Below are positions 1 to 8,515 of a stretch of DNA of 64,000 bases, piece by piece. Each line of letters starts with the position of its first letter. The first letter of the stretch is position 1. A program made the translations under genes and the position numbers. This stretch comes from Paenibacillus soyae (lineage in GTDB: Bacteria; Bacillota; Bacilli; Paenibacillales; Paenibacillaceae): NCBI RefSeq assembly GCF_024623455.1, contig NZ_JANIPJ010000022.1, forward strand, positions 61,369-125,368. Reading direction: 5' to 3'. The notes beneath the pieces are model-generated. The model saw only the letters and a program-made list of their open reading frames with translations. It was not told the origin of the DNA and searched no databases.

Positions 1-979
1 GATGGGGGATAATCATGCGGGACTGATAGATGTCCTCTTCCATGATGCGGCGGATCAGCAATTGAGAGGCGGTATAGCCGAGTTGATAGGTTCCGATATC
101 GACAGAACTGATCGGCGGCGTGGCAAGCTCCGACAAGGCGATGTTGTTGAAGCTGACCAGGCTGATATCGTTCGGAACGGAATATCCAAGCTCGTTCAGG
201 CCGCGCAACACGCCGAAGCCGACAACGTCGTCGATGACGACAAGCCCGCTCGGACGTTCGGGCAGACCCATCATGAAGGACATGGCGCGGTAGCCGCTTT
301 GCTGCAGGAATTCGCCTTCGACGATCCATTCTCCGCGAACCGGGAGGCTGGCATCCTTCATGGCTCTGCGGTAGCCCGCCATCCGGTCATGCGAAACCGT
401 CAGGTTGGGAGGGCCGCTGACGAAGCCGATCCGTTCATGGCCTTGTATGATCAGATGCTGAGTCGCGTCGTAAGCGGCTTGTTCGTTGTTGTTGTCGACG
501 GACAATATATTATGATGGCCATCCGATCTCCCGATCAGCACGGTTGGGAAGTCATGCTGATTGAGCAAATCGATTAAAGGATCGTTCGTTCGGGCGGACA
601 GCAGAATGACGCCGTCCACTCTTCTGCCGAGCACCAGTCTTGCGATCGTTTCGCTTTCGTCTTGCGGCGAGGTGGCTGCGGCGAGAAGCATATCGTAGCC
701 CGCGCGGGTGGATTGAGTCAGAATGCCGCGAAGCAATTCGCCGAAGAAGAAGTCCTGGAACAGCTCCTCGGCCGGACGAGGTAGCATGATGGCAAGCGTT
801 TTCGTCGTTTTCGACACGAGGCTCTTGGCCATGATGTTCGGATGGTAGCCCATCTCGTCCATTATTTTTTTGACCTTCTGCGTTGTCGCTTTGCTGATTC
901 TCGGGTGGTTGGACACGACCCTCGAGACCGTCGAAGGAGAGACTCCCGCGGCCTTTGCGATATCTTTAATAGTAACCAT
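1..979 (-). CDS. LacI-family repressor, MalR-like (partial, C-terminus outside window)
   Basis: Read on the minus strand from the ATG at 979, the frame stays open to the window edge (326 codons), so the C-terminus is missing. The N-terminus is a LacI helix-turn-helix: MVTIKDIAKAAGVSPSTVSR at residues 1-20, followed by the hinge helix. A periplasmic-binding-protein-like effector domain follows, with typical segments such as GRRVDGVILLS and SVDNNNEQAA. Family knowledge: such proteins bind palindromic operators and release them, or respond, on binding a sugar or sugar phosphate. It is divergent from a maltodextrin importer, and three CAAACG-type operator sequences lie between them, so it is probably the local maltodextrin regulator (MalR/MdxR role). 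The effector is an inference. Confidence in the family is high. Confidence 0.93.
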   Translation of the reverse strand, partial: MVTIKDIAKAAGVSPSTVSRVVSNHPRISKATTQKVKKIMDEMGYHPNIMAKSLVSKTTKTLAIMLPRPAEELFQDFFFGELLRGILTQSTRAGYDMLLAAATSPQDESETIARLVLGRRVDGVILLSARTNDPLIDLLNQHDFPTVLIGRSDGHHNILSVDNNNEQAAYDATQHLIIQGHERIGFVSGPPNLTVSHDRMAGYRRAMKDASLPVRGEWIVEGEFLQQSGYRAMSFMMGLPERPSGLVVIDDVVGFGVLRGLNELGYSVPNDISLVSFNNIALSELATPPISSVDIGTYQLGYTASQLLIRRIMEEDIYQSRMIIPH

Positions 980-1172
980 TGCTTGCGAGCCCCCAATGAG
1001 CGACATTATCGATGCTGCGTATACGGAATATTATGTCCATCCTAATGCAACAGTTGCCCACATGTAAATATAAATGTTCAATGCGCAATTCACAATTCGC
1101 GAAAAACTGAGCCTAGCGGAGAATTCGCGAGTAAACGAAAGACAATGGACTATTGATGGGCGAATATGGACT

Positions 1173-1188
1173 GTGCAAACGTTTTAAC
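1173..1188. promoter_or_regulatory. LacI-type operator-like site O1
   Basis: The bases GTGCAAACGTTTTAAC contain the half-palindromic CAAACGTTTT core typical of LacI/MalR-family operators, whose central CG pair is conserved. It lies closer to the LacI start than to mdxE, so it may serve autoregulation. Confidence 0.5.
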
Positions 1189-1255
1189 AAAACCTGTCCC
1201 ATGATGTATATTAAGTACACGAATAGAACGCTTTCAAGACGTTGTTTTCATTCGG

Positions 1256-1270
1256 CGCAAACGATTTTGA
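1256..1270. promoter_or_regulatory. LacI-type operator-like site O2
   Basis: GCGCAAACGATTTTG has the same CAAACG half-site as the neighbouring sites with a degenerate second half. Support comes mainly from its repetition within 150 bases. Confidence 0.4.
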
Positions 1271-1307
1271 GTGAAAAGTCATCAAAAATCGTTTTTTTTC
1301 GGGTGAA

Positions 1308-1327
1308 TTGTACAAACGTTTGCGCAA
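1308..1327. promoter_or_regulatory. LacI-type operator-like site O3 (near-perfect palindrome)
   Basis: TTGTACAAACGTTTGCGCAA has a perfect CAAACG/CGTTTG core at 1313-1322 and partly symmetric flanks. It is the best of the three sites and the closest to mdxE, so it is the likeliest repression site for the maltodextrin operon. Confidence 0.6.
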
Positions 1328-1338
1328 TGTGCTTGAGC

Positions 1339-1382
1339 CTTTGTCATCCGAAAAACGGCTTCACGCCGTACGCATGACAAAG
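1339..1382. repeat. Nested inverted repeat upstream of mdxE
   Basis: An outer perfect 9-base inverted repeat (CTTTGTCAT at 1339-1347, ATGACAAAG at 1374-1382) encloses an inner stem (ACGGC 1355-1359, GCCGT 1365-1369). No T-run follows, so it is not a simple terminator. It could be a leader RNA structure or a protein-binding site. Confidence 0.55.
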
Positions 1383-1514
1383 AGTCAGGACGATTGCATA
1401 CATAAAGTGCGCCAAATTTAAGCATTTTATGAAGAAGCACGTTTGTTGGCCGTCTATCGTGAGCGGGCGTCATTCGAGGCATATCCACATTTTTTTTGGA
1501 AGGGGATCATTAGA

Positions 1515-2828
1515 ATGAAAAAATGGTTTGTTATGACGATGATCGCAGCATTGTTCGTCGTAGCCGCTTGCGGCGGAAACAATAACGGAGGCAACGCGGG
1601 CAACAACGCGAACACTGGCGCTACGGAAGCTCCAGCGAACAACGCGGAGGGCGGCACTGCGGCAGAAGGCGAAGACATCACTCCTGAAGAAGGCGCGACG
1701 CTTCTCGTATGGGAATCCAAAGAAGAGCGACCTTTCATTGAAGCAATCGGTAAAGAGTTTACTGAGAAATACGGCATCGAAATCAAGTTCGAAGAGCTTG
1801 GCGCTGCCGACCAAGTCAACAAGCTGATCTCCGACGGTCCTGCCGGTCTTGGCGCCGACGTTGTAGTGTTCCCGCACGACAACCTGGGCAAAGCGGTATC
1901 CGCCGGCCTCGTTCTGCCGAACGACTTCTACGCGGAACAATCCAAAAGCGAAAACTCGGAGCTTGCGGTGAACGCGGTTTCCTACGATAACGTGCTGTAC
2001 GGCTACCCTCGTTCGGTAGAAACGTACGCGCTGTTCTACAACAAAGCCTTGATCCCTAACGCGCCAAAAACATTCGACGAAGTCGTGGAATTCGCGAAAA
2101 CGTTCAACGATCCTGCGGCTAACAAATATGCCCTGATGTGGGAAGTAGGCAACTTCTACTTCAACTACCCGTTCATCTCGACAGGCGGTTACGTATACGG
2201 CGACAACGGCCAGAACAAAGACGATATCGGCCTGAACAACGAAGGCGCGGTAGCGGGCATGAAATACTACGGTTCCTTGAAGAACAGCATCCTTCCAATG
2301 AACTCCGGCGACATTACGTACGACATCAAAAAAGGTCTGTTCACTGGCGGAACGCTGGCGATGGATATCAACGGTCCATGGACAATCGCGGACTACAAAG
2401 CGGCAGGCATCGACTTCGGCGTAGCTCCGCTGCCAAGCATCAACGGTCAACCGGCTTCTTCGTTCTCCGGCGTTAAAGCGTTCTATGTCAACAGCTTCTC
2501 GAAATACCCGAACGCGGCTCGCCTGTTCGCTCGTTTCGCTTCCACGAAGGAAGCGCAGCTGAAGGACTTCGAAATGACAGGCGCCATTCCGGCGAACACG
2601 GAAGCGACTGCCGATTCCGCGGTACAAGGCAACGAAATCGTTAAAGGCTTCGTAGAGCAATTCAATCAATCGACGCCAATGCCTTCCATCCCTGAGATGG
2701 GCAACGTATGGGCTCCGATCGGCGCGGCGTTCTCCGACGTTTGGAACTCCGGCAAAGACGCGAAAGAAGCGCTCGACAACGCGGTTCAACAAATCAAAGA
2801 CGCCAACAACGGCGCAGCAGCTCAATAA
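1515..2828 (+). CDS. mdxE: Maltodextrin-binding lipoprotein (MdxE/MalE-like)
   Basis: A 437-residue extracellular solute-binding protein of family 1. The signal peptide ends in the lipobox VAAC with the lipidated Cys at residue 19, followed by an Asn/Gly-rich linker. I chose ATG 1515 because it gives a clean signal peptide and has GGAAGGGGA upstream; the in-frame ATG at 1443 would put a hydrophilic stretch before it. The mature part has MalE-like features, e.g. LLVWESKEERPFIEAIGKEF, GPWTIADYKAAGIDFGVAPL and KEAQLKDFEMTGAIPANTEA. It should capture maltose or maltodextrins outside the membrane and deliver them to the two permeases encoded directly downstream. The LacI sites upstream suggest induction by the substrate. 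Length and synteny match B. subtilis MdxE; the exact sugar is inferred. Confidence 0.9.
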   Translation: MKKWFVMTMIAALFVVAACGGNNNGGNAGNNANTGATEAPANNAEGGTAAEGEDITPEEGATLLVWESKEERPFIEAIGKEFTEKYGIEIKFEELGAADQVNKLISDGPAGLGADVVVFPHDNLGKAVSAGLVLPNDFYAEQSKSENSELAVNAVSYDNVLYGYPRSVETYALFYNKALIPNAPKTFDEVVEFAKTFNDPAANKYALMWEVGNFYFNYPFISTGGYVYGDNGQNKDDIGLNNEGAVAGMKYYGSLKNSILPMNSGDITYDIKKGLFTGGTLAMDINGPWTIADYKAAGIDFGVAPLPSINGQPASSFSGVKAFYVNSFSKYPNAARLFARFASTKEAQLKDFEMTGAIPANTEATADSAVQGNEIVKGFVEQFNQSTPMPSIPEMGNVWAPIGAAFSDVWNSGKDAKEALDNAVQQIKDANNGAAAQ

Positions 2829-2850
2829 ATAACGTAAAGCATCGGGAATC

Positions 2851-2875
2851 CACCCGCCGGCTGGGCCGGCGGGTG
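2851..2875 (+). other. GC-rich intercistronic hairpin between mdxE and mdxF
   Basis: CACCCGCCGGC (2851-2861) pairs perfectly with GCCGGCGGGTG (2865-2875) over a 3-base loop. No T-run follows. In binding-protein/permease operons such hairpins often stabilise the upstream mRNA or cause partial termination, giving more binding protein than permease. Confidence 0.7.
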
Positions 2876-2912
2876 AACCGATGTTTAGATGAAAGGAAGG
2901 GAGCCAGGCGGT

Positions 2913-4226
2913 ATGAATCGTCATCGCGGCATTGCGGCTATTTTGTCGGTCCTCTACATGGGACTTGGCCAACTGTATAACCGCCAATTCGTCAAAGGCT
3001 TATTTTTGATGGCTGTCAATGCGGCAGCGCTGTTTTATTTTATCCCGAATCTAGGCAAGGCGATCTGGGGCGTCGTAACCCTCGGAACGAAGACGCAAGG
3101 CTTTGAAATTGTCAACAAAGTAACGGTCCGCGTAGAAGGGGACCATTCGATTTATTTGCTTATCAGCGGTTTGATTACCTTATTCGTATTCGCTATCTAT
3201 TTGGTTATTTACATTATGAACATTCGCGACGCGTACCGCACAGGGGCGCTGAGAGATAAAGGCGAGCAGCCCGCCGACTTCAAGAAGTCGTGGGCGCATC
3301 TGACGGGCCGCAACTTCCCGTATCTCATGCTCGCCATTCCGGCTATCGGCGTGTTATTCCTGACGATCATGCCGATCATCTTCATGGTTATGCTGGCTTT
3401 CACGAACTACGCGTCGCCTAATCATATTCCGCCGAAAGCGTTGGTGGACTGGGTTGGCTTCGAAACCTTTGCTAATTTGCTCACTCTGAAAACTTGGAGC
3501 CGGACGTTCTTCAGTGTATTTACTTGGACGATCATCTGGGCGGTTATTGCAACGGCAACCACTTATTTCGGCGGCATCCTTGTCGCGCTTCTCGTGGAAT
3601 CCAAAGGCGTGCGGTTCAAGAAGCTTTGGCGTACGATCTTCATTCTGCCGTACGCGATTCCGCAGCTGATCTCTCTGCTCGTCATGCGCAATCTGTTCAA
3701 CGGCCAGTTCGGGCCGATCAATCAGTATCTTAGTTATTTCGGACTCGGCAAGCTGCCTTGGCTGACGGATCCAATCTGGGCGAAGGTTACCGTTATTATC
3801 GTTAACATGTGGGTCGGCATCCCGGTCTCCATGGTGTTGATCATGGGCATCCTGACCGCCATTCCGAAGGATATGTATGAAGCCGCGGACGTGGACGGAG
3901 CTACGGGCTTCCAGAAGTTCAAGATCATTACGCTGCCGTTCATCCTGTTCTCGACCGGTCCGGTTCTAATCATGCAATTCGCGGGCAACATCAACAACTT
4001 TAACGTCATCTTCCTGCTGACGAACGGGGATCCGGTCAACGGCAAATACCAGTTCGCGGGCAGTACGGACCTGCTTGTTACGTGGCTGTATAAGCTCACG
4101 CTGAACAATAGCCAATTTAACATGTCTTCGGCCATCGGCATCATCATATTCTTGATCGTCGCTTCTCTGTCGATTTGGAGCTATCGCCGATCGAAAGCCT
4201 ACAAAGAGGAGGATATGATCCAATGA
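2913..4226 (+). CDS. mdxF: Maltodextrin ABC importer permease (MdxF/MalF-like)
   Basis: A 437-residue membrane protein of the binding-protein-dependent permease family. ATG 2913 is preferred over ATG 2889 because AAGGAAGGGAG lies just before it. The long N-terminal part (residues 1-120) has three hydrophobic segments before the core domain, as in MalF/MdxF and unlike short UgpA permeases. The core begins near FPYLMLAIPAIGVLFLTIMP, and the cytoplasmic EAA loop reads EAADVDGATG near residue 325, the contact site for the ATPase. It pairs with the product of the next gene, which it overlaps by 4 bases. No ATPase gene is in this operon, so a shared MsmX/UgpC-type ATPase must serve it. Confidence 0.9.
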   Translation: MNRHRGIAAILSVLYMGLGQLYNRQFVKGLFLMAVNAAALFYFIPNLGKAIWGVVTLGTKTQGFEIVNKVTVRVEGDHSIYLLISGLITLFVFAIYLVIYIMNIRDAYRTGALRDKGEQPADFKKSWAHLTGRNFPYLMLAIPAIGVLFLTIMPIIFMVMLAFTNYASPNHIPPKALVDWVGFETFANLLTLKTWSRTFFSVFTWTIIWAVIATATTYFGGILVALLVESKGVRFKKLWRTIFILPYAIPQLISLLVMRNLFNGQFGPINQYLSYFGLGKLPWLTDPIWAKVTVIIVNMWVGIPVSMVLIMGILTAIPKDMYEAADVDGATGFQKFKIITLPFILFSTGPVLIMQFAGNINNFNVIFLLTNGDPVNGKYQFAGSTDLLVTWLYKLTLNNSQFNMSSAIGIIIFLIVASLSIWSYRRSKAYKEEDMIQ

Positions 4227-5068
4227 AGATGGGACAGAAATCCGCCAATGCGCTTCGCTTGACGTTAAGCTATATCGTTCTGATCGCCATCGCGATCTGC
4301 TGTCTGTATCCGGCGATTTGGGTCTTGCTCTCGTCGCTTAGACCGGGTACGTCGCTGTTCGCACCATCGCTTATTCCGGACAAATTCACTTTCGCTCATT
4401 ATAAAGAGCTGTTCACGAACCCGAGCTTTAGGTACGGCGTCTGGTATCTGAACACGCTGAAGATCGCGACGCTGTCCATGATCTTCTCGACGATTCTGGT
4501 GACGCTCAGCATGTATTCGCTCTCGAGATTCCGCTTCCCGGGAAGAAAGACGACGCTCACCGCTCTTCTGGTGCTCGGCATGTTCCCGGGCTTCATGAGC
4601 ATGATCGCGGTGTTCATCGTGCTGCTGCAGCTCAACTTGCTGGACACGCACGCGGCGCTCATTCTCGTGTATTCCGCGGGCTCGGTGCTCAGCGGCTTTA
4701 TCGTCAAAGGCTTCTATGACACGATTCCGCGGAGCCTCGACGAGGCGGCCCGCATCGACGGCGCGTCGCATCTGCAAGTATTCATCCGCATCATGCTTCC
4801 GCTGTCGAAGCCGATGCTGACTTACGTGGCGCTTACGACATTTACGGGCGCTTGGGTCGACTTTATTTTCGCGCGGCTCGTGCTTCGTTCCAAGGAAAAC
4901 TGGACGCTGGCGGTCGGCATGTGGGATCTCGTCAACTCGTACCAGAACAGTAACTTTACATTGTTCGCGGCCGGCGCCGTGCTGATCGCGATTCCGATCA
5001 CGCTTCTGTTCGTCTTCCTGCAGCGTTTCTTGGTACAAGGATTGACGGCCGGCGCTTCGAAAGGATAA
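4223..5068 (+). CDS. mdxG: Maltodextrin ABC importer permease (MdxG/MalG-like)
   Basis: A 281-residue permease whose ATG overlaps the mdxF stop (ATGA), with GAGGAGGATATG as upstream ribosome binding site. Six hydrophobic segments are visible, beginning with LSYIVLIAIAICCLYPAIWV. The EAA loop reads EAARIDGASH near residue 190. The C-terminal segment FLQRFLVQGLTAGASKG is characteristic of MalG-type subunits. It should form a heterodimeric channel with the preceding permease. Translational coupling implies matched amounts of the two subunits. The amylase gene starts only 4 bases after the stop, so the enzyme belongs to the same transcript. Confidence 0.92.
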   Translation: MKMGQKSANALRLTLSYIVLIAIAICCLYPAIWVLLSSLRPGTSLFAPSLIPDKFTFAHYKELFTNPSFRYGVWYLNTLKIATLSMIFSTILVTLSMYSLSRFRFPGRKTTLTALLVLGMFPGFMSMIAVFIVLLQLNLLDTHAALILVYSAGSVLSGFIVKGFYDTIPRSLDEAARIDGASHLQVFIRIMLPLSKPMLTYVALTTFTGAWVDFIFARLVLRSKENWTLAVGMWDLVNSYQNSNFTLFAAGAVLIAIPITLLFVFLQRFLVQGLTAGASKG

Positions 5069-5072
5069 ACGA

Positions 5073-6731
5073 ATGAAACGGATCATGGGGAAATGGCCGG
5101 TTCTGACGCTGCAGCTCGTACTGCTTGTCGCTCTGCTAGCCGCATGCTCGTCGAACGGGAACGCGGGTACAGAGGGGCAAGCTAATGTCCCTGCCGAAAC
5201 GGAGAAGGCTGGCGATTCTGCCGTTGTCCCTGCCTCGTTCGAAGTCGACGAGCAGCCGTCGCGGGTATTCTACGAAATCTTCGTTCGCGCCTTCTATGAC
5301 ACGAACGGCGACGGCATCGGCGACTTGAACGGCGTGACGGAGAAGCTGGACTACTTGAAGGAGCTTGGCGTCGGCGGCATCTGGCTGATGCCGATCAACG
5401 CGTCGCCAAGCTATCACGGCTATGACGTGACGGACTATTACGCGATTAATCCGGAGTATGGCACGCTGGACGATCTGAAACGCCTGCTCGAGGAAGCGCA
5501 TAAGCGCGATATCGAGGTTATCATGGATCTGGTCGTCAATCATACGAGCAGCGAGCATCCTTGGTTCAAGGAGGCGCTGGCGAATCCGGACAGTCCGTAC
5601 CGCAATTGGTACACCATCAAGACGGCGCAGGATCAGCTGCAGACGGACGGCGCGGTCGACGGGAATCCGTGGCACAGCTACGGCAACCTGCGTTATCTCG
5701 GCGTCTTCTGGGGCGGCATGCCGGATCTGAACTTCGAGGAGCCCGCCGTGCGCGCGGAGATGATCAAGATCGGCCAATATTGGCTGGAGCAGGGGCTCGA
5801 CGGCTTCCGTCTGGACGCGGCCAAACACATCTTCGGCGATTTCAAATCGACCGTTAGCTCTCCTGAGGTGCAGGCGGCGAATAAGGAATGGTGGCAGGAG
5901 TTCCGCAAGGGCATGCTGGATGTCAAAGAGGATGCTTATCTGATCGGTGAGGTGTGGGATTCGCTTGCGATTATCGCACCTTACTTCGATAACGCCCTTG
6001 ATTCGGCGTTCCACTTCGATCTCGCGGGCAAGCTGCTGGGAGCGGCGGGCAGCGAGACCGATCCGGACCTGGCTTTCTCGCTGGGCCGGGCTTACGGGGC
6101 TTACGCGCAGTCGTCCGGAGGGAGCTTCGTTGACGCGCCGTTCCTCAGCAACCATGACCAGAACAGGGTCATGAGCGTGCTCGGGGGCAACGTCGACCAC
6201 GCGAAGATGGCGGCTTCTCTGCTGCTGACGCTGCCGGGCACGCCGTATCTCTACTACGGCGAGGAGATCGGCATGCAGGGCATGAAGCCGGATGAGTATA
6301 TCCGCGAGCCGATGCTCTGGCACAGCAACCCCGACGGCGGGGAAGGCCAGACGACGTGGGTCGCGTCCAAGCATAACAAGGACGCCGGCGGCGTGTCGGT
6401 CGAGGCGCAAGAAGGGGAGGACGGCTCCCTGCTTGAGCATTACCGCGAGCTGATCGGCTGGCGTAACGCGGAGCCGGCGCTTCGCGACGGCACGATCGGC
6501 GAATATAAACTGGAGCCGTCGAATTCGAAGCTGAGCGCGTACGTGCGTGTCGCGACGAAGGAGCGCGTGCTCGTCGTGCACAACTTGTCCGGCGAGGAGC
6601 AGACGGCGGAGATAGCCGCCTCCAAGGCCTATGGGCCGTTCCGGGAGCTGGCTCACGCAACTTCGGCGGACGCCAAGCTGGACGGCGCGAAGCTAACGCT
6701 TCCTTCGTATTCGACGGTAATATTGAAATAG
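5073..6731 (+). CDS. GH13 alpha-amylase-family lipoprotein
   Basis: A 552-residue glycoside hydrolase of family 13 with a lipoprotein signal (LLAAC, Cys25) and a short low-complexity linker. The catalytic barrel starts near residue 65 (VFYEIFVRAFYDTNGDGIGD). The four conserved regions are present: DLVVNH (Asp152-His157), GFRLDAAKH with the nucleophile Asp248, GEVW with the acid/base Glu293, and SNHDQNR with Asp362. A beta-sandwich C-domain ends the protein. It should cut alpha-1,4-glucans or maltodextrins at the outer face of the membrane and feed products to the importer encoded upstream. The exact specificity (amylase, glucosidase or maltogenic) cannot be read from the sequence. Confidence 0.93.
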   Translation: MKRIMGKWPVLTLQLVLLVALLAACSSNGNAGTEGQANVPAETEKAGDSAVVPASFEVDEQPSRVFYEIFVRAFYDTNGDGIGDLNGVTEKLDYLKELGVGGIWLMPINASPSYHGYDVTDYYAINPEYGTLDDLKRLLEEAHKRDIEVIMDLVVNHTSSEHPWFKEALANPDSPYRNWYTIKTAQDQLQTDGAVDGNPWHSYGNLRYLGVFWGGMPDLNFEEPAVRAEMIKIGQYWLEQGLDGFRLDAAKHIFGDFKSTVSSPEVQAANKEWWQEFRKGMLDVKEDAYLIGEVWDSLAIIAPYFDNALDSAFHFDLAGKLLGAAGSETDPDLAFSLGRAYGAYAQSSGGSFVDAPFLSNHDQNRVMSVLGGNVDHAKMAASLLLTLPGTPYLYYGEEIGMQGMKPDEYIREPMLWHSNPDGGEGQTTWVASKHNKDAGGVSVEAQEGEDGSLLEHYRELIGWRNAEPALRDGTIGEYKLEPSNSKLSAYVRVATKERVLVVHNLSGEEQTAEIAASKAYGPFRELAHATSADAKLDGAKLTLPSYSTVILK

Positions 6732-6745
6732 CAAATAGCAATGGA

Positions 6746-6785
6746 ATGGCGCGGCAGGAGAACGATCCTGCTGCGCCATTTTTTG
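6746..6785. terminator. Intrinsic terminator of the mdx operon
   Basis: AATGGCGCGGCAGGA pairs with TCCTGCTGCGCCATT around a 6-base loop, with one bulge or mismatch, and runs into a T-tract on the plus strand. It lies between convergent genes and may also act on the opposite strand. Confidence 0.85.
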
Positions 6786-6802
6786 TGTTGCTCCGTGTGC
6801 CT

Positions 6803-8131
6803 TCATAAATCCTGAAACGGATTTACCAAGATATAATCCACTCGCGCATCGCCGTTGCCGCCCGTCAGCCTGACCGTGTTCGAGCGGTCCGGCCTTAGAG
6901 TCACGGTGATCTGGGCGCAGCCGGAGAAGCTCTGCTCGCTGCCCGTCGAAGGCAGATTGAGAAGCGAATAGTCGGAGCCGTTCACCGTCAATCGAAGCTT
7001 GGCCAGTCTGTCCGCCGTTGCGTAGTGTACGTAAATGGTCGCCCGTCCGCCAGCGGCGCCTCCGTCTACCTGTCCGAACTCCGCAAAGGCTCCTTCAAGC
7101 TCCAACCCGCCGATAATAGGCATATGGTTGTCGCCGAATGAAACCGCGGCTCCTCCGCCTGTCATCGCGCCGTCCGCGTAATAGCGGTGCGGATTCGGGT
7201 GAGGCGCCGATATTGCGGCTGCCGGCTGCAGTCCGTTTGCCGTCTGCCGCACGGTCCGGATCGTCCCGTCTTCGTTAAACTCGATTTCGTCGATGCAGAC
7301 GCTGCGCAAATTGCCTTGGCCGGATATCGCTTGATTGTGATAGAACAAATACCATTTGCCCTTGAACTCGGCCACGGAGCCATGTGTCGTCGAGCAGCCC
7401 GTCGGCTCCAGGAAGATGCCCTTGTACGTCCAAGGTCCAAGCGGGTTGTCGCTTATGGCATAACGCATCCGATTGTTCTCCTCCAGATTGTCCGCGTAGG
7501 TCAAATAATACATGCCGTTCCGCTTGAACACCCAAGCCGCCTCGTGAAAGTCCTCAGTCGTTTCCATGGGCACCGGCTCGCCTTTCATCGACATCATGTC
7601 GTCCGCGAGCTCGCCTCCAACGCACTTGCCCCCGCCGCCATAATACAGGTACGCCCGGTTATCGTCGTCGACGAACACGCAAGGGTCGATCATGGCGAAG
7701 CCGCCGAGCCCCTCGATATAGCCGCGATCGACGAAGCCCTTCGCGGGATGGTCGCTGGTCGCCACCCCGATCTTCCACGAATCGTTCCAGTTCGAATCGC
7801 TCGGATGCGGAAAATAAAAATAATAGGTTCCGTTCCTGTACGCAGCGTCCGGCGCCCACATGAACCCGCCCTCCGGACGGCCCCAGGCAACGTCGTCCGA
7901 ACGCAAAATCTCGCCTTCGTCGATCCAGTTCACCATATCGGCGGACGAGAAGACGTGATAGCGGTCCATCAGATCGCAGCCTCTCGCGGGATCCATGTCG
8001 TGCGAGGCGTACATGTAGATTCGGCCGTCGTCCCAGACATGGGCGGACGGATCCGCCGTGAAGATGGACGTGATGACCGGGTTGGAGCCGACGGATCGTA
8101 GCGCCTCGGCCGGAATTCGAATCGTACTCAT
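6803..8131 (-). CDS. GH43 glycosidase with C-terminal CBM6-like domain
   Basis: A 442-residue protein without signal peptide, so probably cytoplasmic. The five-bladed propeller of GH43 is recognisable. The general base is Asp27 in FTADPSAHVW, the pKa-modulating Asp149 lies in MIDPCVFVD, and the general acid is Glu197 in DFHEAAWVFKRNG. The C-terminal 120 residues (YVHYATADRLAKLRLTVNG, ending VDYILVNP) look like a CBM6/CBM35 sandwich. Family members release xylose or arabinose from plant heteropolysaccharide oligomers. The start ATG at 8131 has a strong AGGAGGTAAT upstream. It is transcribed towards the mdx operon and stands alone, with no obvious partner gene. Confidence 0.9.
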   Translation of the reverse strand: MSTIRIPAEALRSVGSNPVITSIFTADPSAHVWDDGRIYMYASHDMDPARGCDLMDRYHVFSSADMVNWIDEGEILRSDDVAWGRPEGGFMWAPDAAYRNGTYYFYFPHPSDSNWNDSWKIGVATSDHPAKGFVDRGYIEGLGGFAMIDPCVFVDDDNRAYLYYGGGGKCVGGELADDMMSMKGEPVPMETTEDFHEAAWVFKRNGMYYLTYADNLEENNRMRYAISDNPLGPWTYKGIFLEPTGCSTTHGSVAEFKGKWYLFYHNQAISGQGNLRSVCIDEIEFNEDGTIRTVRQTANGLQPAAAISAPHPNPHRYYADGAMTGGGAAVSFGDNHMPIIGGLELEGAFAEFGQVDGGAAGGRATIYVHYATADRLAKLRLTVNGSDYSLLNLPSTGSEQSFSGCAQITVTLRPDRSNTVRLTGGNGDARVDYILVNPFQDL

Positions 8132-8515
8132 TATGATTACCTCCTAGTCGGCAGCAAGGCCAAATCAAGATACGCTAGTAGAATAAGCCAGCCGGCAACC
8201 GGCCGCCATGAGGGAATCGCAAACAATCTAGGACAAATCGATAGAGATGCTTCGGTCGTTCCCTGCGATCCCGTGGAGAGCGGTGAGCGGAATGCCCGAA
8301 TCAACGATGCGATCAGAATTCGAAGTAGCTCCGTATGCCCCGTGAGGGGCCGTACGGGGCTATTCCGCTTGTCCGAGGCTCGTAATGCCGGCCGTCCAAC
8401 AAGCCAAGCTTGGAATAGAAAGTTTAGGAATGACTCATTTGGTTGTTTCTGGGATTGCTCTACACTGAAACAGAACGGAGCGAACAACGAATACGCGAAC
8501 AAGAGGTGAGTGAAG
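8132..8515. other. Divergent intergenic region between GH43 and the large importer operon
   Basis: This 384-base gap carries no convincing gene. It holds the GH43 ribosome binding site on the minus strand, a long GC-rich hairpin (8327-8361) and the AGAGGTGAG ribosome binding site of the ATPase gene. I found no promoter with both consensus boxes at correct spacing, although promoters for both directions should be here. Confidence 0.5.
8327..8361. other. GC-rich hairpin upstream of ATPase gene
   Basis: AGC-T-CCGTA-TG-CCCC (8327-8341) pairs with GGGG-CCG-TACGG-G-GCT (8346-8361) around a GTGA loop. The stem is interrupted by small bulges and has no T-run. It may be a leader structure or an operator. 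Confidence 0.4.

Larger units (their letters stand above)
980..1514. promoter_or_regulatory. Divergent control region between LacI regulator and mdxE
   Basis: This 535-base non-coding stretch is AT-richer than the flanking genes. It holds three LacI-type operator-like sequences (1173-1188, 1256-1270, 1308-1327), a nested inverted repeat (1339-1382) and the mdxE ribosome binding site near 1500. A weak promoter candidate for mdxE is TTGCAT at 1394-1399 with TTTAAG at 1417-1422 (17-base spacer). The short open frames here have no ribosome binding site and no recognisable protein, so I treat them as chance. Confidence 0.7.

Noticed and set aside
1153..1377. Small open frame of 74 codons in the mdxE control region
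   Set aside because: No ribosome binding site, and it runs through two operator-like sites and the inverted repeat; chance frame.
1470..2987. 505-codon minus-strand open frame across mdxE
   Set aside because: Antisense shadow of the binding-protein gene, with no family match and no start signal.
8443..8466. Possible promoter TTGTTT / TACACT before the ATPase gene
   Set aside because: The spacer is only 12 bases, too short for a sigma-A promoter. A sigma-54 reading also fails because the GG-GC distance is wrong.
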